From JANPIX01 sp031425195 (lineage in GTDB: Bacteria; Pseudomonadota; Alphaproteobacteria; Rhodobacterales; Rhodobacteraceae), in the NCBI GenBank assembly GCA_031425195.1, contig JANPIX010000011.1, positions 1 to 64,000 on the forward strand: 64,000 bases of DNA, given 5' to 3'. A model generated the notes under the pieces. It had not been told where the DNA came from, made no database searches, and saw only the letters and a program-made list of their open reading frames with translations. Positions within the stretch are counted from its first letter, which is position 1; each line of letters opens with the position of its first letter. Position numbers and translations under genes: made by a program. This document shows positions 16,864-25,335 of this stretch, piece by piece.

Positions 16864-17652
16864 ATGTCTGCGACGCTTTCACCGATGGACCGCGCCAAAC
16901 AGGCCGCCGCCCACCGCGCGGTCGACTTCATCCAGGATGGCATGCGCGTGGGTCTGGGCACCGGATCGACCGCCGCCTTCATGGTCCGCCGCCTTGCCGA
17001 ACGGGTCCGCGACGAAGGGTTGCGCGTCACGGGCGTGGCCACCTCGACGCGCACGGCAGCATTGGCGCGCGAACTGGGCATTCCGCTTGCCACTCTGGAC
17101 GATGTGACATGGCTTGATCTGACCATCGACGGCGCAGACGAGGTGGACAGCGAACTCAACCTGATCAAGGGCGGCGGTGCGGCACTTTTGCAGGAAAAGA
17201 TCGTGGCCACGGCAAGCGACCGCATGATCGTGATCGCCGATGCCGCCAAACAGGTGGCAACCCTTGGCGCTTTCCCCCTTCCGGTTGAAGTGGTCCCCTT
17301 TGGCTGGAAAACCACCAAGGCCCTGATCGAGGAAATGCTGTCAGGCATGGATGTTCTGGATCGCAGATGCGACCTGCGGCTTCTGCCCGACGGCGCGCCC
17401 CTGATCACGGACGAGGCGAACCACATCATCGATCTGCATCTGAAACGCATCGAAAATCCGCGCCAGCTTGCCATGGTTCTGAACCAGATTCCGGGTGTCG
17501 TCGAAAACGGGCTTTTCATCGACATCTGCGACGTGCTGGTCATCGGGCACAGCTACGGGCGCGTGCAGGTGCGCGACATTCAGGCCGATACCTTGCAGGA
17601 AGGGGTGGGCGAACCCGCCGCCTCCAACATCTTTGCCGACTTCGGGGATTGA
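16864..17652 (+). CDS. rpiA: Ribose-5-phosphate isomerase A
   Basis: Interconverts ribose 5-phosphate and ribulose 5-phosphate in the pentose phosphate pathway. The 262-residue protein has the phosphate-binding GLGTGSTAAFMV, the catalytic DGADEVD and the KGGGAAL motif, as in RpiA. It stands five bases upstream of gor on the same strand, so sugar-phosphate flux that supplies NADPH and NADPH-dependent glutathione reduction are encoded together. Confidence 0.96.
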   Translation: MSATLSPMDRAKQAAAHRAVDFIQDGMRVGLGTGSTAAFMVRRLAERVRDEGLRVTGVATSTRTAALARELGIPLATLDDVTWLDLTIDGADEVDSELNLIKGGGAALLQEKIVATASDRMIVIADAAKQVATLGAFPLPVEVVPFGWKTTKALIEEMLSGMDVLDRRCDLRLLPDGAPLITDEANHIIDLHLKRIENPRQLAMVLNQIPGVVENGLFIDICDVLVIGHSYGRVQVRDIQADTLQEGVGEPAASNIFADFGD

Positions 17653-17657
17653 TCCGC

Positions 17658-19016
17658 ATGGCCTTTGACTATGATCTGTTCGTCATCGGCGGCGGGTCCG
17701 GCGGCGTTCGCGCGGCCCGCATCGCATCGGGTGACCACGGTGCCAAAGTCGGCCTCGCCGAAGAAAGCCGGATGGGCGGAACCTGCGTCATTCGCGGCTG
17801 TGTGCCCAAAAAGCTGATGGTGTTCGCCAGCGAATACCGCCAGTCCATGGTTGACGCCGTGGCCTACGGCTGGGATCTGACGCCGGGCCTGTTCCAGTGG
17901 CCCCGCTTTCGCGCCCGGCTGGAAGTGGAGCTGGACCGGCTCGAGGCGGCCTACCGCAACACACTTCTGAAGGCGGGCGTCACGATCCACGACAGCCGCG
18001 CCACCCTTGTCGACGCTCACACCGTCAGGCTCGCCACGGGTGAGCAGTTTCGCGCCCGTCACATCCTGATTGCCACTGGGGGTCACGCCCTGCGCCCCGA
18101 TCTGCCGGGGGCGGATCTTGGCGTCACATCGGACGCGATGTTCCACCTTGATCGCCTGCCGGCGCGCACGCTTGTCGTGGGCGGCGGCTATATCGCCAGC
18201 GAATTCGCCTGTATACTGAACGGCATGGGCGTTGCGGTCACCCAGTTTTACCGCGGCGCACAAATCCTGCGCGGCTTTGATGACGAAGCGCGCGGCCATG
18301 TCGCCACCGCCATGATCGAAAGCGGCATCCGCCTGCATTGCGGCACCAACATCCTTGCCCTGACGCAAACCGGCGCCGGCATTCAGGTGACCGCCACCGA
18401 CGGCAGCGCCGATACCTATGACCTTGTGCTGTTCGCCACGGGTCGCGCGCCCAACACGGCCGGTCTGGGTCTGGAAAACACCGGCGTTGAACTCGGCCGG
18501 CGCGGCCAGATCGTCGTCGACGCGTACAGCCAGACCGCCGTGCCGTCGATTTTCGCCGTGGGCGACGTGACCGACCGCATCAATCTGACGCCCATCGCGA
18601 TCCGCGAAGGCCATGCCTTTGCCGATACCGTCTTTGGCGGCACCAAGCGCATGGTCGATCACTCCATGGTGGCGAGCGCCGTGTTCACCCAGCCCGAACT
18701 GGGTGCCGTCGGCCTGTCCGAAGAAGCGGCGCGCGATCTTGAACCGATCGAGGTTTATGCCGCGACCTTCCGCCCCATGCAAAGCCTGTTCGCGGGGCGC
18801 AACGACCGCGTCCTGATGAAACTCATCGTCAGTCAGGCCACCCGCCGCGTGCTCGGCTGCCACATCGTCGGCCCCCATGCGGGCGAACTGATCCAGCTTG
18901 CGGCCATCGTGATCCGCATGGGTGCCACCAAGGAACAGTTTGACGAAACCGTGGCCGTCCATCCGACCATGGCCGAAGAACTTGTGACGATGCGCCACCC
19001 CGTGCGACGCAGCTAA
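17658..19016 (+). CDS. gor: Glutathione-disulfide reductase
   Basis: NADPH-dependent flavoenzyme that reduces oxidised glutathione. The ATG at 17658 gives 452 residues. The FAD-binding GGGSGGVRAARIA is followed by the redox-active disulfide in GGTCVIRGCVPKKL. The NAD(P)-binding region carries VVGGGYIASEFA. FAVGDVTDRINLTPIA and the C-terminal catalytic His in HPTMAEE complete the signature. It follows rpiA by five bases. A small GTGCCG/CGGCAC hairpin directly after the stop may be a weak terminator. Confidence 0.95.
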   Translation: MAFDYDLFVIGGGSGGVRAARIASGDHGAKVGLAEESRMGGTCVIRGCVPKKLMVFASEYRQSMVDAVAYGWDLTPGLFQWPRFRARLEVELDRLEAAYRNTLLKAGVTIHDSRATLVDAHTVRLATGEQFRARHILIATGGHALRPDLPGADLGVTSDAMFHLDRLPARTLVVGGGYIASEFACILNGMGVAVTQFYRGAQILRGFDDEARGHVATAMIESGIRLHCGTNILALTQTGAGIQVTATDGSADTYDLVLFATGRAPNTAGLGLENTGVELGRRGQIVVDAYSQTAVPSIFAVGDVTDRINLTPIAIREGHAFADTVFGGTKRMVDHSMVASAVFTQPELGAVGLSEEAARDLEPIEVYAATFRPMQSLFAGRNDRVLMKLIVSQATRRVLGCHIVGPHAGELIQLAAIVIRMGATKEQFDETVAVHPTMAEELVTMRHPVRRS

Positions 19017-19102
19017 GTGCCGTGCGGCACCAGCGCGCAGCTTGAATTTTGCGATGCAATGACCAGTTAGCTTACGACAGAGAAGAAAAGGGAAAGTGCA
19101 GG

Positions 19103-20311
19103 ATGTCAGGAAACGGGGGCCCCTGGGGCGGCGGCGGCAACAATGGCGGCGGCGGTGACGACGGCGATGGCCGCGACAACCGCGGTCAAAGAGGCGGCGG
19201 TCGCAGGCCGGGCGAAGGCCCGCAAATCCCGGAAATCGACGAGATCATGAAAAAGGGTCAGGAACAGCTTCGTGTTCTGATGGGCGGGCGTGCGCGTCAG
19301 GGCGGCCCGGGCGGCCCCGTGAACCCGAACCCGCTGGCCCCGCTGTTTACCCGCCAGGGCATCGCACTGGCCGTTCTGGCACTTATCCTGTTGTGGTCCT
19401 ACCTGTCGTTCTACACGGTCCGTCCCGAAGAACGTTCAGTCGAACTGCTGCTGGGCGAACGCACCGCTATTGGGGAACCTGGCCTGAACTTTGCGCCCTG
19501 GCCCATCGTCAAGGCGGAAATCGTGCAGGTCCGCGTCGAAAAGACCACTGAAATCGGCGGCGGCGAAAATGGTGCCAACGACGGCGGCATGATGTTGACC
19601 CGTGATCAGAACATCGTCGACATCGGCTTTCAGGTCGTCTGGAACATCGCCGATCCCGAAGCCTATCTGTTCAACCTGTCCGATCCCGAAGACACGATCC
19701 GCGCGGTCGCCGAAAGTGCGATGCGCGACATCATCGCCCGGTCGGAACTGTCCCCCATCCTCAACCGCGACCGTGGCGTCATCGCAACCGATCTGCGCGC
19801 CGCCGTGCAGTCCACGCTTGATACCTACAACGCCGGGATCAGTGTGATCCGCGTCAACCTGCAACGCGCCGCCCCGCCCGAAGAAGTGATCGACAGCTTC
19901 CGTGCCGTGCAGGCCGCCCAGCAGGAACGTGACCGGCTGGAAAAAGAGGCTGACGCCTATGCCAACCGCGTGACCGCAGGCGCACGGGGCGAAGCGGCCC
20001 GCCTTGGCGAAGATGCCGAGGCCTACCGCGCCCGTGTCGTAAACGCCGCCGAGGGTGAGGCGAGCCGCTTCATCAGCGTCTATGACGAATACGTCAAAGC
20101 ACCCGAAGTGACCCGTCAACGGATGTATCTGGAAACCATGGAAGGCGTTCTGGGCGGCATGAACAAGGTGATCCTTGACGGTGTCGGCGGTGGCGAGGCG
20201 GGGCAGGGCGTTGTGCCCTTCCTTCCCCTGAATGAACTCAACCGGATGGCCCCGGCCACACCGGCGGGTGCTGCTGCATCCACGACCACGAATACCACGG
20301 GGGGAAACTGA
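19103..20311 (+). CDS. hflK: FtsH protease modulator HflK
   Basis: Membrane-anchored SPFH-domain protein that, with HflC, forms a large periplasm-facing complex restraining the FtsH protease. The start at 19103 gives 402 residues. An extremely Gly/Asn-rich cytoplasmic N-terminus (about residues 1-30) is followed by a membrane helix near residue 95 (GIALAVLALILLW), the SPFH domain and a long Ala/Glu-rich coiled region (EADAYANRVTAGARGEAARL). The upstream frame from 19049 adds non-family residues. The hflC start follows one base after the stop. Confidence 0.94.
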   Translation: MSGNGGPWGGGGNNGGGGDDGDGRDNRGQRGGGRRPGEGPQIPEIDEIMKKGQEQLRVLMGGRARQGGPGGPVNPNPLAPLFTRQGIALAVLALILLWSYLSFYTVRPEERSVELLLGERTAIGEPGLNFAPWPIVKAEIVQVRVEKTTEIGGGENGANDGGMMLTRDQNIVDIGFQVVWNIADPEAYLFNLSDPEDTIRAVAESAMRDIIARSELSPILNRDRGVIATDLRAAVQSTLDTYNAGISVIRVNLQRAAPPEEVIDSFRAVQAAQQERDRLEKEADAYANRVTAGARGEAARLGEDAEAYRARVVNAAEGEASRFISVYDEYVKAPEVTRQRMYLETMEGVLGGMNKVILDGVGGGEAGQGVVPFLPLNELNRMAPATPAGAAASTTTNTTGGN

Positions 20312-20312
20312 C

Positions 20313-21326
20313 ATGAAACGATCCGCAATCATTGTTCCCGTGTTGGCCCTTGCCGCGGCCACGGTGCTGTCGTCCTTCTTTATCGTTGACGAACGCGAAC
20401 AGGCGCTGGTCCTGCAATTCGGTCAGGTGAAACAGGTCAAAAAGGAACCCGGCCTCGGGTTCAAGATCCCCCTGATTCAGGAAGTCGTGCGCTATGACGG
20501 GCGCATCCTCGGCCTCCCGACCGAGGCTGTCGAAGTGACCATGCTCGATGACCGCCGGCTTGTTGTCGATGCCTTTGCGCGCTGGCAGATCACCGATCTT
20601 GAACGCTTTCGTCAGGGTGTCGGCGGCGGCGGCGTCGAACAGGGCCTTCGCCGGCTGGAGGGGATCGTGAACCCCGCCATTCAGGAAGTGCTGGGTTCCG
20701 TCAACTCCAACCGCGTCTTGTCAGAAGACCGGACCGCGCTGATGAACCAGATCCGTGACATCGCCCGCCGTCAGGCGCTGACGCTGGGCATTGACGTGAT
20801 CGACGTTCGTCTGACGCGCACCGATCTGCCCGAACAGAACCTCGAAGCCACCTTTGCCCGGATGCGCGCCGAACGGGAACGCGAAGCCGCCGACGAAATC
20901 GCCCGTGGTGGCGAAGCGGCAAGCCGGGTGCGGGCGACCGCCGACCGGACAGTCGTGGAACTGACATCACAGGCGCAGAAAGAGGCCGAAGTGATCCGCG
21001 GTGAGGCTGACGCACAACGTAACGCCATCTATGCCGAAGCGTTTGGGCGTGATCCTGAATTCTTTGCCTTCACCCGGTCGCTGACCAGCTATCAACGCGC
21101 GCTTCAGGGTGCGAATTCGTCCATCGTGATGCAACCGGACAGTGAATTCTTCAACTACCTGCGCAGTTACGAAGTTCGCGATCCGTTGACAACCACGCCA
21201 GCATCCGCAGCCGAAGCGGCACCCGCCGCCGCCGAAGCAACGGACGCACCAACCGAAGCTGCGGCCCCGGCCACGCCCGCCGCACCTGCAGACACTGCGG
21301 CACCGGCAGCGCCCGCAACCGAGTAA
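20313..21326 (+). CDS. hflC: FtsH protease modulator HflC
   Basis: Partner of HflK. The 337-residue protein has an N-terminal membrane anchor (MKRSAIIVPVLALAAATVLS), the SPFH domain (VDEREQALVLQFGQVKQV) and a coiled-coil segment (ARMRAERERE, AQKEAEVIRGEADAQRN). The tail from about residue 295 is an Ala/Pro/Thr-rich low-complexity extension not usual in E. coli HflC. Spacing of one base from hflK indicates coupled translation. A DUF2065 protein follows within seven bases, then the DegP-type protease. Confidence 0.94.
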   Translation: MKRSAIIVPVLALAAATVLSSFFIVDEREQALVLQFGQVKQVKKEPGLGFKIPLIQEVVRYDGRILGLPTEAVEVTMLDDRRLVVDAFARWQITDLERFRQGVGGGGVEQGLRRLEGIVNPAIQEVLGSVNSNRVLSEDRTALMNQIRDIARRQALTLGIDVIDVRLTRTDLPEQNLEATFARMRAEREREAADEIARGGEAASRVRATADRTVVELTSQAQKEAEVIRGEADAQRNAIYAEAFGRDPEFFAFTRSLTSYQRALQGANSSIVMQPDSEFFNYLRSYEVRDPLTTTPASAAEAAPAAAEATDAPTEAAAPATPAAPADTAAPAAPATE

Positions 21327-21332
21327 CCTGTG

Positions 21333-21527
21333 ATGGGTTACATCATTCTGGCCGTCGGTCTTGTGCTGGCGGTAGAGGGGCTGGCGATTTCGCTGGCCCC
21401 CACCCGTCTGGAAGAGGCTCTGGCCCTTCTGGCGCGCCTGTCTCGCGATCAACGCCGCATCCTTGGCCTGACAACGCTTGCCATGGGTGTGGCACTGATC
21501 TGGGCGGCCCGCCATCTTGGGCTGTGA
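21333..21527 (+). CDS. DUF2065-type small membrane protein
   Basis: A 64-residue protein with two hydrophobic helices (about residues 3-18 and 45-60), starting MGYIILAVGLVLAVEGLA. The pattern and the position after hflC match the DUF2065 family that accompanies hflKC in many proteobacteria. Starts at ATG 21333, or possibly GTG 21330. A role beside the HflKC/FtsH complex is guilt by association only. Confidence 0.8.
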   Translation: MGYIILAVGLVLAVEGLAISLAPTRLEEALALLARLSRDQRRILGLTTLAMGVALIWAARHLGL

Positions 21528-21637
21528 CGGCCCGCAGGTTACATTTTTTACACGCCACAGCACGGCGCATCACATCCGATTGAAACCAAAACTCCGGAAT
21601 TGCATTTGGCCCCTGCTGGCTTAATTAATCACTCATC

Positions 21638-21659
21638 GTTCGCGGTTGTTGCCGCGAAC
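21638..21659 (+). promoter_or_regulatory. Stem-loop in the leader of the DegP-type gene
   Basis: GTTCGCGG and CCGCGAAC form a perfect 8-bp stem around TTGTTG, ending 28 bases before the GTG start and 14 before the AAAGGAG ribosome site. It could be an operator, an RNA thermosensor-like element or a stability structure. Confidence 0.45.
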
Positions 21660-21687
21660 CGTCAGGAACCCTGAAAGGAGCCTTGCG

Positions 21688-23172
21688 GTGCCCCCAATCG
21701 TCACAACTCTTGCCCCCCAGTTGCACCCCGCCCTACAGCGCCCGGTGCATCTCATCGGCGCGGCCCTCATCGGCTTTGCCCTTGTGCTTGGCCCGGTGCA
21801 GGCGGTGCGCGCCCAGTCCACACCCGAAAGTTTCGCCGATCTGGCTCAGTCGATCAGCCCGTCGGTCGTCAACATCACCACCTCGTCCGTGATTGCAGCC
21901 CCCACCGAAGGGCTGCCACAACTGCCCGAAGGATCGCCCTTCGAAGATTTCTTCCGCGATTTTCAGGAACGCAATGGCGAAGGCCCTGGCCCCGGTGGCC
22001 CACGCCGCAGCGAGGCGCTGGGTTCGGGCTTTGTGATTTCGCAGGACGGCTTCATCGTGACGAACAATCACGTCATCGAAGGTGCAGATGATATCGAGAT
22101 CGAATTTTTCTCGGGCGAACGGCTCAAGGCCGAACTCGTCGGAACCGACACGAAAACAGACATCGCCTTGCTCAAGGTCGAAAGCCCCGAACCGCTGCCT
22201 TTCGTGCAGTTTGGCGACAGCGATCTGATGCGCGTGGGCGATTGGGTCGTGGCCATGGGCAACCCCCTTGGTCAGGGCTTTTCGGTCAGCGCAGGCATTG
22301 TATCGGCGCGGAACCGTGAACTCTCCGGCACCTATGACGACTTCATCCAGACCGACGCCGCAATCAACCGTGGCAACTCGGGCGGGCCGCTGTTCAACAC
22401 CGAAGGTCAGGTGATCGGCGTGAACACCGCCATCCTGTCGCCAAACGGCGGGTCGATCGGGATCGGTTTCTCGATGGCGTCCAATGTGGTGTCAAAAGTG
22501 GTCGACCAACTGCGCGAATTCGGGGAAACCCGGCGCGGCTGGCTGGGTGTGCGCATCCAGGACGTGACCCCGGACGTGGCCGAGGCGATGGGCCTTGCCC
22601 AGAAGGATGGTGTCCTGATCACCGACGTGCCCGAAGGCCCGGCCAAGGATGCAGGCCTGCTGGCCGGTGACGTGATCACCACCTTCGATGGCTCTGCCGT
22701 GGGCGACGTTCGCGCCCTGACCCGCCACGTGGCCGATGCCCCCATCGGTGAAGGCGTCCCGGTGGTGATTGTCCGCGATGGCAAGACGGAAACCGTTACC
22801 GTCGTTCTGGGCCGCCGCGAAGAAGCCGAAAGCGAACCCGTGCTAACAGCCGTCGAACCCGAAGCTCCGGCGGAATCAACTGTGCTGGGTCTGACCGTCG
22901 CCCCGATGAATGCCGAAGCGGCGCAGGCCCTTGGTTTGCCCGCCGATGCCACAGGTCTTGTGGTGACAAAGGTTGACGAAACCTCGGAAGCATTCACGAA
23001 AGGTCTGCGCGAAGGTGATCTGATCACCGAAGCGGGCCAGCAGAAAGTGGTCCGCCCCGAAGATCTGGAGGCCCGCATCACCGAGGCGCGCGACGCCGGG
23101 CGCAAATCGCTGCTCCTGCTGATCCGCCGCGAAGGCGACCCGCGCTTTGTGGCGCTGTCCGTCGACGAATGA
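21688..23172 (+). CDS. degP: Do/DegP-family periplasmic serine endopeptidase
   Basis: Envelope-stress protease/chaperone. Start is GTG 21688, seven bases after AAAGGAG; a TTG at 21646 lies inside the leader hairpin and is rejected. The product has 494 residues: an N-terminal signal segment ending near VRAQ; the trypsin-like domain with catalytic His (VTNNHVIEGAD), Asp (TKTDIALLKVE) and Ser (RGNSGGPLFN); then two PDZ domains (RRGWLGVRIQDVTPDVAEAMGL and STVLGLTVAPMNAEAAQALGL). It follows hflKC, so the cluster combines membrane and periplasmic protein quality control. A strong terminator follows. Confidence 0.93.
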   Translation: MPPIVTTLAPQLHPALQRPVHLIGAALIGFALVLGPVQAVRAQSTPESFADLAQSISPSVVNITTSSVIAAPTEGLPQLPEGSPFEDFFRDFQERNGEGPGPGGPRRSEALGSGFVISQDGFIVTNNHVIEGADDIEIEFFSGERLKAELVGTDTKTDIALLKVESPEPLPFVQFGDSDLMRVGDWVVAMGNPLGQGFSVSAGIVSARNRELSGTYDDFIQTDAAINRGNSGGPLFNTEGQVIGVNTAILSPNGGSIGIGFSMASNVVSKVVDQLREFGETRRGWLGVRIQDVTPDVAEAMGLAQKDGVLITDVPEGPAKDAGLLAGDVITTFDGSAVGDVRALTRHVADAPIGEGVPVVIVRDGKTETVTVVLGRREEAESEPVLTAVEPEAPAESTVLGLTVAPMNAEAAQALGLPADATGLVVTKVDETSEAFTKGLREGDLITEAGQQKVVRPEDLEARITEARDAGRKSLLLLIRREGDPRFVALSVDE

Positions 23173-23198
23173 CGCGTCAGGATCCACCACGAAACTGA

Positions 23199-23227
23199 AA
23201 CGGGGCGGCCACAGGCCGCCCCGTTTT
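23199..23227 (+). terminator. Strong rho-independent terminator after degP
   Basis: AACGGGGCGGCC and GGCCGCCCCGTT form a perfect 12-bp stem around ACA, with TTTT at the end. Confidence 0.92.
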
Positions 23228-23323
23228 CGCGATGGGCAGGGGCAACATCCCTTGCCCACTCTGGCCAAGGGATTGGATTTCGCTTATGGCCAGTGTGGCT
23301 TACGCAAACCGGGGAACGCAGGC

Positions 23324-23647
23324 ATGGCAAAGATCACTTACGTCGAATTCGGGGGCAAGGAACACACGGTAGACGTGGCCACTGGCCTGACCGTGATGGA
23401 GGGGGCCCGCGACAACGGCATCCCGGGAATCGAGGCGGATTGCGGCGGTGCCTGCGCCTGTTCCACCTGCCACGTCTATGTCGATCCCGCCTGGGTGGGC
23501 AAACTGCCCAAGAAGGACGCGATGGAGGAAGACATGCTCGATTTCGCCTGGAAGCCCGATCCCGAACGCTCGCGCCTGACCTGCCAGCTGAAGGTCAGCG
23601 ATGCGCTTGACGGCCTGCGGGTGCAGATGCCCGAAAAGCAGATCTGA
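23324..23647 (+). CDS. Adrenodoxin-type 2Fe-2S ferredoxin
   Basis: A 107-residue electron carrier. Cluster ligands follow C-x5-C-x2-C (CGGACACSTC, about residues 40-49) plus a fourth Cys in LTCQL (about residue 86). The acidic stretch KKDAMEEDMLDFAW is the partner-binding helix known from adrenodoxin-type ferredoxins. In bacteria such ferredoxins serve cytochrome P450s, Fe-S assembly or other oxygenases; no partner lies nearby. It has its own transcript after the degP terminator and converges with speB. Confidence 0.92.
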   Translation: MAKITYVEFGGKEHTVDVATGLTVMEGARDNGIPGIEADCGGACACSTCHVYVDPAWVGKLPKKDAMEEDMLDFAWKPDPERSRLTCQLKVSDALDGLRVQMPEKQI

Positions 23648-23654
23648 CGCGGCA

Positions 23655-23684
23655 GCCCGGCGTCACCGTTGCGGCACGCCGGGC
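23655..23684. terminator. Bidirectional hairpin between ferredoxin and speB
   Basis: GCCCGGCGT and ACGCCGGGC are perfect 9-bp inverted repeats with a 12-base loop. The structure begins 8 bases after the ferredoxin stop and overlaps the last codons of the convergent speB gene. Confidence 0.6.
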
Positions 23685-24607
23685 AGCACACACAGCATTT
23701 CATACAGCAGATTGGCCCCGATCAGCGCCGTGTTCCCCGATGGGTCATAGGGCGGTGACACCTCCACCAGATCGCCGCCGATCAGGTTCAGCCCGGCACA
23801 GCCCCGCACAATCTCCAACCCCTGCCAGATCGACAGGCCGCCCGGTTCCACCGTGCCCGTGCCCGGCGCAAAGGCAGGGTCCAGACTGTCGATGTCATAG
23901 CTCAGATACATCGGCGCATCGCCAATCCGCGCCCGGATATCCGCCATCATCGGCGTCAGCGACTTGTGCCAGCACTCTTCGGCCTGCACGACCGTCCACC
24001 CCTTGCCGCGCGCCCAGTCAAAATCGTCCGGCCCATATCCCGTGCCGCGCAGCCCGATCTGGAACACCTTGTCGTTGATCAGGCAGTCGTCCTCCCACGC
24101 CCGCCGGAACGGGCAGCCATGCGCCACCTTTTCCCCGAACATCGTGTCATTGATATCGGCATGCGCATCGACATGGATCAACGCCACCGGCCCATGCTTC
24201 TTGCGGATCGCCCGCAGGATGGGCCAGGTCAGCGTATGGTCCCCGCCCAGCGTCAGGGGCACGGCACCACAGGCCAGAACCTCGTCATAAAACGCCGTGA
24301 TGATGTCGACCGATTTTTTCAGATCAAAGGTGTTGATCGGCACATCGCCGATATCCGCCACCTGCAGATGGTCGAACGGCGCCGCCCCCGTCGCCATGTT
24401 GTATGGCCGCAGCATCCGCGATTCGTCGCGAATCTGGCGCGGGCCAAGCCGCGTGCCGGGCCGGTTTGACGTGCCGATATCCATCGGTATCCCGATGAAC
24501 GCCACGTCAAGGCCTTGGGCGGTTGGCTGCGTCGGCAGGCGCATCATCGTGGCAGGCCCGCCAAACCGTGGCATGTAGTTGCCGCCAAGTGGTTGATTAT
24601 ACGTCAC
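23663..24607 (-). CDS. speB: Agmatinase/guanidinobutyrase-type ureohydrolase
   Basis: Mn-dependent hydrolase that removes urea from a guanidino compound. The 314-residue protein has the metal-binding motifs GGDHTLTWP, HVDAHADIND and SYDIDSLDPAFAPGTGT. The opening QPLGGNYMPRFGGPATMMRLP and the segments RPYNMATGAAPFD and QAEECWHKSL resemble 4-guanidinobutyrase (GbuA) of pseudomonads as much as agmatinase, so the true substrate is open. It overlaps the preceding MBL gene by ATGA and ends an operon with an ABC importer. Urea released here could feed the urease encoded 6 kb away. Confidence 0.9.
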   Translation of the reverse strand: MTYNQPLGGNYMPRFGGPATMMRLPTQPTAQGLDVAFIGIPMDIGTSNRPGTRLGPRQIRDESRMLRPYNMATGAAPFDHLQVADIGDVPINTFDLKKSVDIITAFYDEVLACGAVPLTLGGDHTLTWPILRAIRKKHGPVALIHVDAHADINDTMFGEKVAHGCPFRRAWEDDCLINDKVFQIGLRGTGYGPDDFDWARGKGWTVVQAEECWHKSLTPMMADIRARIGDAPMYLSYDIDSLDPAFAPGTGTVEPGGLSIWQGLEIVRGCAGLNLIGGDLVEVSPPYDPSGNTALIGANLLYEMLCVLPGVPQR

Positions 24608-25335
24608 GTTCTGTCCTTTGCATCCAGCCAGTCGCAGATCATCGCCCGGTGCCGCGCGCCGTCATAACTCGGGAAATGGCCGCCATGCACCACCCGCACC
24701 GGCAGGGCAATCAGGCGTTCCATCGACGTGATGTATTGCGCCTGTTCCATCGCCGTCGTCCCCTCTATCAGTTCGCCATCATAGACGATGTCGCCCGAAA
24801 ACAGGATGCCGCTGCCCGCTTCCCACAAGGCGATGCCACCGGGGGAATGGCCGGGCGTGTGGATCACCTCGAAACTGCGGTCGCCAAGGTCGATCCTGTC
24901 GCCGTCCCACAACAGCCGTGTCGCCGGTGCCGCAGGCACGGCATAACTGGCCGAAGCATAGGGTTCGGGCGGCAGGGCGCTGAAAATCGCGTCGGTCACA
25001 TATTTGTCGGCAAGGGTATTGGCCCGCGTCGGATGGCGCAGGATATGCGCCTCGGCCCCGTGGCAGGACCGGCAGGCGAATTCATGGTGGCACCCCACAT
25101 GGTCGAAATGCGTATGGCTCGCCACCGCCTCCAGATCGCGCTCGCTGACAAGCGCCACATGCGCCCGCAAACTGACCACACCCATGCCGCTGTCCACCAG
25201 CATATCGCCGTCGCGCCCCCGCACATGCCACACATTGCAGCGATAGAATTCATGCACCATCGGCTCGTCGATCATCGTCACGCCATCGTCGAGCGTGCGG
25301 ACGCGCCACCACTGGGCCGGATCAATGCGGTTCAT
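24604..25335 (-). CDS. MBL-fold metallo-hydrolase
   Basis: A 243-residue metallo-beta-lactamase-fold enzyme. The binuclear metal motif is SHTHFDHVG, with further ligands in HTPGHSPGG, GDIVYDG and the C-terminal HGGHFPSYDG. No signal peptide is seen, so it is cytoplasmic. It sits between the ABC importer ATPase and the ureohydrolase, overlapping both by four bases, so all are translated together. An intermediate-processing or lactone/thioester hydrolase role in the same catabolic pathway is likely but unproven. Confidence 0.88.
   Translation of the reverse strand: MNRIDPAQWWRVRTLDDGVTMIDEPMVHEFYRCNVWHVRGRDGDMLVDSGMGVVSLRAHVALVSERDLEAVASHTHFDHVGCHHEFACRSCHGAEAHILRHPTRANTLADKYVTDAIFSALPPEPYASASYAVPAAPATRLLWDGDRIDLGDRSFEVIHTPGHSPGGIALWEAGSGILFSGDIVYDGELIEGTTAMEQAQYITSMERLIALPVRVVHGGHFPSYDGARHRAMICDWLDAKDRT

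Noticed and set aside
19017..19030. GTGCCG/CGGCAC hairpin after gor as a strong terminator
   Set aside because: The loop is only two bases with six paired (or four with five paired) and there is no T run; too weak to call.
21646..21687. TTG start for the DegP-type gene at 21646
   Set aside because: It lies inside the leader stem-loop and has no ribosome site; GTG 21688 follows a strong AAAGGAG at seven bases.
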